From the NCBI GenBank assembly GCA_963809715.1, contig CAWEKO010000004.1:186001-250000 (forward strand): a DNA stretch of 64,000 bases, read 5' to 3'. Position numbers and translations under genes: made by a program. The notes below the pieces were generated by a model that did not search any database, was not told where the DNA came from, and saw only the letters and a program-made list of their open reading frames with translations. Of the stretch, positions 60,830 to 64,000 are shown in pieces (within the stretch, counting starts at the first letter, position 1; the number at the start of each line of letters is the position of its first letter). The DNA comes from Bog-473 sp963809715. Its GTDB lineage: Bacteria > Actinomycetota > Acidimicrobiia > Acidimicrobiales > RAAP-2.

Positions 60830-61111
60830 GTGTCTATTCCCCGGCGACTTCAGCGGTCCCGCAGAAAAGGCTCACGACTTCCAGCAGACGCAGTCGTTGT
60901 GACCCGCCCTACTAAGTGGGGAAACCCACATCCACTAACCCTGGGACGAGACGAAGCAGTACGGCACTACCGGGAGGATCTCCTGGCCGGACGGATGCCG
61001 ATCAGCGTCCATGAGGTCCGACTTGAACTTCAAGGCCGGGATCTCGCCTGCTACTGCCCCCTAGACACCCCCTGCCATGCTGATGTCTTGCTTGAGATCG
61101 CAAACTGCTGA
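60830..61111 (+). CDS. DUF4326-domain protein
   Basis: 93 residues from a GTG at 60830. The domain is recognised by IPRRLQRSRRKGSRLPADAVVV, then RPTKWGNPHPL and the end GRDLACYCPLDTPCHADVLLEIAN. DUF4326 is common in phages and mobile elements. CYCPL...PCHAD contains conserved Cys and His that could bind metal or catalyse. Its function is unknown. It lies 50 nt after the ABM-like gene and is the last gene before the right att-like site. Confidence 0.88.
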   Translation: MSIPRRLQRSRRKGSRLPADAVVVTRPTKWGNPHPLTLGRDEAVRHYREDLLAGRMPISVHEVRLELQGRDLACYCPLDTPCHADVLLEIANC

Positions 61112-61376
61112 ACCTCAATGGATGCGATGACAAGACAGCTCGTAAGTGGGGTCGTCCGCTATCTACACGACATGCCGAACTGCCGAAGTCTGATCTTGCA
61201 TGGCTGAGAACGACCGCTTCGGTCGTGCAACAGCGTGCAACAGCCCGATCCGGACCCATTTCGTGCAACAAGCAGCGGGCAACAGCGCGAAACAGGGAAC
61301 ACCAACGGTCAACTGATTTTGCGTCTGACCAGCTATTTTGTACATATCTGGCAGTTCAGAGAATCGTCCTCGAAGG
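61112..61376. other. Gene-free stretch with GTGCAACA repeats before the right att-like site
   Basis: No gene is supported. GTGCAACA occurs at about 61221, 61232 and 61263, with a GGGCAACA variant near 61275, the same octamer as in the att flanks. Clusters of such short direct repeats close to an att core are what integrase arm-type sites look like. Confidence 0.5.
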
Positions 61377-61423
61377 GCTTCCCAAGCTGAGAACGCGAGT
61401 TCGATTCTCGTCGCCCGCTCTCT
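61377..61423 (+). repeat. attR-like site: perfect 47-bp copy of the tRNA-Gly 3' part
   Basis: Identical to 53721-53767 over 47 bp. The sequence before it (TCGTCCTCGAAGG) does not restore a tRNA 5' half, so this is a fragment, not a gene. The motif GTCGTGCAACAAGCGTGCA follows at 61492-61510, the same 69-nt offset as at the left site. Confidence 0.85.
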
Positions 61424-61432
61424 TTCGACGTC

Positions 61433-61555
61433 GCAGGTCCGGTGCGGTCTTTCCGAATCGGCAACCTCACCCCCGAACGCCCGAATTGGCCGTCGTGCAA
61501 CAAGCGTGCAACAAGGAGGCACGCGTTCTCAGGCACAAGAGCTGAGGACGCGCCT
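61433..61555. repeat. Right att flank, repeated in part at 63390-63500
   Basis: 61433-61456 and 63390-63413 share 23 of 24 bases (GCAGGTC, then GGTGCGGTCTTTCCGA). Next, GCCCGAATTGGCCGTCG and GCCGAATTGGCCGTCG, then GCGTTCTCAGGCAC and GCGTTCTCAGGTAC, occur in the same order at both places. GCGTTCTCAG (61522-61531) and CTGAGGACGC (61542-61551) form a stem here. From 61556 to 61887 no gene is supported. Confidence 0.7.
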
Positions 61556-61887
61556 CAAATTCATAAGGTCTACGAGCCCCATCATCTTCACCGACTTAGG
61601 TTCGTTTCGATGAGCCGGACTGGATTCGATTAAAGACGACACCTGTCGCACTTTCGAACTAGGGCAGCCGTCTCTAGCATCGGACATTGTTGGGAATAGG
61701 AGACGCCGGAGTTCACTGGAAGGTATGTCCGCCTGATGCCTGAGGACTGGCTAGATCCAACATGGCTAAGAGTCCCGGGGGGTCGTTCAGATCTGGCGAG
61801 GTCAAGCGCTTCGTCGTCAGCGTCCACGTTCCACAAATATTCACGCGGCGCCGCTTCGTGTGGATGGCCAAGTGGAGATCGCTAGAT

Positions 61888-62322
61888 CTACTCGCCATCA
61901 AGAGGAATGACGACTTGGCTCACAACCCCCCGGGCGATGAGTTTTCCGGATTCATCCTTACAGGTCACATCCACTTGGCCCATCCTTCGGCCACGGTGGA
62001 TCACCGAACCTTCGATTCGGACGGAGCCGTGGCTGATAGGACGGAAGTAGGAGACGTTGAGACCCGTAGTCGTGAACGATTCCGAGTCCTCCAGGGTAGA
62101 TATGAAGGCAAGAGCCCCGAGGAAATCAATGAGTGTCGCCAGGTAGCCACCGAAGACCACCTCTCGCTCGTTGAGGGTCTCTGGGTCCACCTTCCAGTCG
62201 ACCCATACCCGGCCTTGCTCCCAGCCCGCGATCGTCGGAAGTCGCAGCGTCGCCACCATCGGCGGGCGAGTCCCGGTTCCTTTCACAATGCCGTCCAGGA
62301 CCTCATTCCAACGTACAGGCAT
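61888..62322 (-). CDS. PaaI-type hotdog-fold thioesterase
   Basis: 144 residues. GWEQGRVWVDWKVDPETLNEREVVFGGYLATLIDFLGALAF is the hotdog helix region where PaaI proteins carry H-G-G-x-x-x-x-x-x-D; here the first His is replaced (VFGGYLATLID), the Asp kept. The FRPISHGSVRIEGSVIHRGRRMGQVDV strands follow. It should hydrolyse acyl-CoA or a similar thioester if active. It sits between the two partial att flanks, probably in a second accreted unit. No partner gene is adjacent. Confidence 0.82.
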   Translation of the reverse strand: MPVRWNEVLDGIVKGTGTRPPMVATLRLPTIAGWEQGRVWVDWKVDPETLNEREVVFGGYLATLIDFLGALAFISTLEDSESFTTTGLNVSYFRPISHGSVRIEGSVIHRGRRMGQVDVTCKDESGKLIARGVVSQVVIPLDGE

Positions 62323-62585
62323 ATCCCCTCTACTTTTGGATCCGATTCGTTAACGATGAGCGGGCATTCGCTGTCGTGATTAGACCCCGACAATTCGTCT
62401 CTCGTCCAATCATTCGAGGCACGGCGCCAACTGGAGTTCTGTCAGGTGCTCGGCACGGCCAGAAAGTCTGACGTTTGGCCGAGTAAGGGGACGGTGAGGA
62501 TTTGGCGAGGAACTGTCGTCCCCGTGGTGCCCCCGTACATTGATACCGGCGGCCTTGGGACGCGGAGCGCCTACCCTCTCGGTTG
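62323..62585. other. Intergenic region between divergent genes
   Basis: 263 nt between the thioesterase (minus) and the TIGR03085-like gene (plus). It should contain both promoters. GGTGAGGATTTGG and similar stretches are present but no convincing -10/-35 pair was picked. Confidence 0.4.
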
Positions 62586-63221
62586 GTGAATGCTCCTCCC
62601 CTAGCCCGGCGAGACCGACTCGCTCTCTGCGACCTGTTCGACGAACTGGGTCCCGACGCGCGCACCCTCAACGAAGGATGGACGACCGCCGACCTGGCCG
62701 CCCACCTTGTCGCCCGCGATCGCCGTCCCGATAGCGTGCCGGGCCTGGTCGTCCCCGCTCTGGCCCCGTGGAGTGAGCACGTGCGCCACGGCATCTTGCG
62801 CCGGCCCTACAGCGATGTCGTCGAGAACCTGCGCACAGGACCACCGAAATGGTCACCGCTGCGTCGACCGGGCCCCGATCGGATGGGCAACACCCACGAG
62901 TTCTTCGTGCACTACGAAGATGTGCGTCGGTGCCGCGATGGCTGGGAGCCTCGACAGCTCGATGCGGAGGCGGACGCCGACATTTGGCGCGTCGTGCGTT
63001 GGTTCGGGCGGCGCGCGTTCCGACGCTCGTCCGTGAGTGTGGTGCTGCGATGGGGCGATCAGATGTTCCAGGCCCACCGCGGGACGCCGGCGGTGACCAT
63101 TACTGGTCCGCCCGGTGAAATCCTTCTCTACGCCTTCGGGCGCCAGGGACATGCCCGCGTAGATCTCGAAGGCGAGGGTGGGGCCGTCGAAGCCCTGGCG
63201 ACAACGACGCTGTCCTGGTAA
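62586..63221 (+). CDS. TIGR03085-family DinB-like protein
   Basis: 211 residues from the GTG at 62586 (a TTG one codon earlier is also possible). The N-terminal four-helix DinB/maleylpyruvate-isomerase-like domain begins LARRDRLALCDLFDELGPDARTLNEGWTTADLAAHLVARDRRPD; NTHEFFVHYEDVRR supplies the His residues that bind metal in this fold. The C-terminal SCP2-like part includes GPPGEILLYAFGRQGHARV. Members may be thiol-dependent enzymes using mycothiol, but this is not proven. It is intact and has GC like the chromosome. Confidence 0.88.
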   Translation: MNAPPLARRDRLALCDLFDELGPDARTLNEGWTTADLAAHLVARDRRPDSVPGLVVPALAPWSEHVRHGILRRPYSDVVENLRTGPPKWSPLRRPGPDRMGNTHEFFVHYEDVRRCRDGWEPRQLDAEADADIWRVVRWFGRRAFRRSSVSVVLRWGDQMFQAHRGTPAVTITGPPGEILLYAFGRQGHARVDLEGEGGAVEALATTTLSW

Positions 63222-64000
63222 CCAACTGCATCCCCGAACGCTGGATTCGGGCGTGAGCGTATCGCCAGTCGACCAGCTGAGCGCGGGCACGTGCAACCAT
63301 TTCAGCGATCTCGGAGTGATCTGTCGCTACCCCGAGCACTGCGTCCTCTGGGAACGTCACGTAGGGTTCGCATCCGTTCTCGTAGACCCGCAGGTCAGGT
63401 GCGGTCTTTCCGACGCGGCAGCCTCCCCACCGAGCTGCCGAATTGGCCGTCGGGGCAGCAAGCCCGGACCGCGTTCTCAGGTACGAGGGCTGGAGGGCGC
63501 CATATTGAGGGCATCCGCAATCCAGAGGTCGTCCCCGAAAGATCCGGCGCAGGCTGTCATGTTGCACGCGGTGGGCGGTGACACGAGCTCCCGACCCGCA
63601 GCGAGAGACAGGACGAGTCGATCAGGTCCGTTTCGTCGACGGATCATCAAAGGCGAGGGCGTCCCGACTCCGTGCCAGCGGCACCGTCTCGCTCGTGACA
63701 CTTGCTTTTTGAATAACCGTTGAGAATCTTTCGGGGGTCGGTTCTTGCCGTTTCAGTCGCTACAACGGATCGACCTCGAGGATCCAATCGCGGCACACCA
63801 GCGAGGGGATCGCAGCGTCGAGGGGGAAAAGGGGTTCCATTCCGTGTGGGCACCGAATTTCGACTCCCAAACCGACCGTCAGTCAAAAAGGGTCTCTAAC
63901 TGCGAGTCTTTGGTGGTCCGGACTTGTGTCGATCCGTTGACCCCACGGTTTTCCGCTCGGAATTGGGCTTGGGTAACGCAAACAGCGGCACACGGCGATA
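63222..64000. other. Right end: partial att flank and no supported gene
   Basis: 63390-63500 is the fourth, partial copy of the att flank (no tRNA core). On the minus strand, 63233-63390 reads VYENGCEPYVTFPEDAVLGVATDHSEIAEMV-like sequence with normal composition; it may be the remains of a gene interrupted by the repeat, but no start or family is recognisable. From 63500 to the end nothing is supported. Confidence 0.4.

Larger units (their letters stand above)
53764..61423. mobile_element. tRNA-Gly-targeted genomic island, no integrase seen
   Basis: The segment between the complete tRNA-Gly and the duplicate 47-bp tRNA 3' fragment. Gene density and GC are lower than elsewhere, and many genes are partial. 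Contents: Vgb-like propeller, an unidentified fragment, a serpin-like fragment, a DUF642-type secreted protein, a MerR regulator, ClpX-type zinc finger, ABM protein and DUF4326 protein. A diverged third tRNA fragment lies inside, so it may be two units side by side. The first 497 nt (53764-54260) hold the att flank and no convincing gene. No integrase, relaxase or phage structural gene was found. Confidence 0.7.

Overview
The window is high-GC chromosomal DNA from an actinobacterium, most likely of the class Acidimicrobiia. That placement is an inference from four things: very GC-rich third codon positions, frequent GTG/TTG starts, GTGA/ATGA overlaps between genes, and secreted proteins built from GYW(L/Q)VA(S/A)DGGIF-type and FN3-like repeats. 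Deazaflavin/F420-linked enzyme families also fit. No rRNA, CRISPR array, IS transposase or replication origin was seen.

Layout. (1) 1-10.7 kb is accessory metabolism: a truncated amidase, an HxlR regulator divergent from an MFS exporter with an inverted repeat between them, a phosphotransferase plus CrtC/DUF7064-like pair on the minus strand, and a plus-strand run of alcohol dehydrogenase, luciferase-like monooxygenase (frameshifted), epoxide hydrolase and serine hydrolase. (2) 10.8-16.1 kb is purL-purF-purM-pyrE on the plus strand. (3) 16.4-26.9 kb holds a cyclase-family hydrolase, a deazaflavin-dependent nitroreductase, a 6.5-kb secreted FN3-repeat gene broken by many frameshifts, and a frameshifted TetR and cell-wall amidase. 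(4) 26.9-32.6 kb is purA-purD-purB-purC-purS-purQ on the minus strand, almost entirely overlapping. With the plus-strand block this gives most of de novo IMP/AMP synthesis (purN, purE/K and purH are not here). (5) 33-36.9 kb is a patch of secreted repeat proteins, part of it lower in GC. (6) 36.9-43.5 kb is the heat-shock operon dnaK-grpE-dnaJ-hspR-clpB on the minus strand, with a HAIR-like HspR site over the dnaK promoter. (7) 43.7-53.6 kb carries gpmA, an acetyltransferase, amt-glnK with a four-pentamer GlnR-like box, a second PII gene, a cyclic-nucleotide-binding protein, an aquaporin, a PPOX/F420 protein and a membrane Fe-S oxidoreductase. (8) 53.69-63.4 kb is a tRNA-Gly(CCC) gene followed by an integration hotspot.

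The clearest unusual structure is that hotspot. The 3' part of the tRNA-Gly gene (47 bp) is repeated perfectly 7.66 kb downstream, with a diverged copy between them. A second conserved motif lies at the same 69-nt offset from both perfect copies, and a fourth, partial copy of the flanking sequence lies 2 kb further on. This is the arrangement expected of attL/attR of a tRNA-targeting integrative element with accretion of further units, but no integrase is visible. The cargo is secreted proteins (streptogramin-lyase-like propeller, DUF642/choice-of-anchor C), a truncated serpin-like gene, a MerR regulator, a stand-alone ClpX-type zinc finger, a small ABM-fold protein and a DUF4326 protein.

A second theme is broken reading frames. 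The breaks I could resolve base by base are mostly single-base gains, and they cluster in the two internally repetitive genes (18.3-24.8 kb and 54.3-56.4 kb). They may be real decay or uncorrected sequence errors; the window alone cannot decide.
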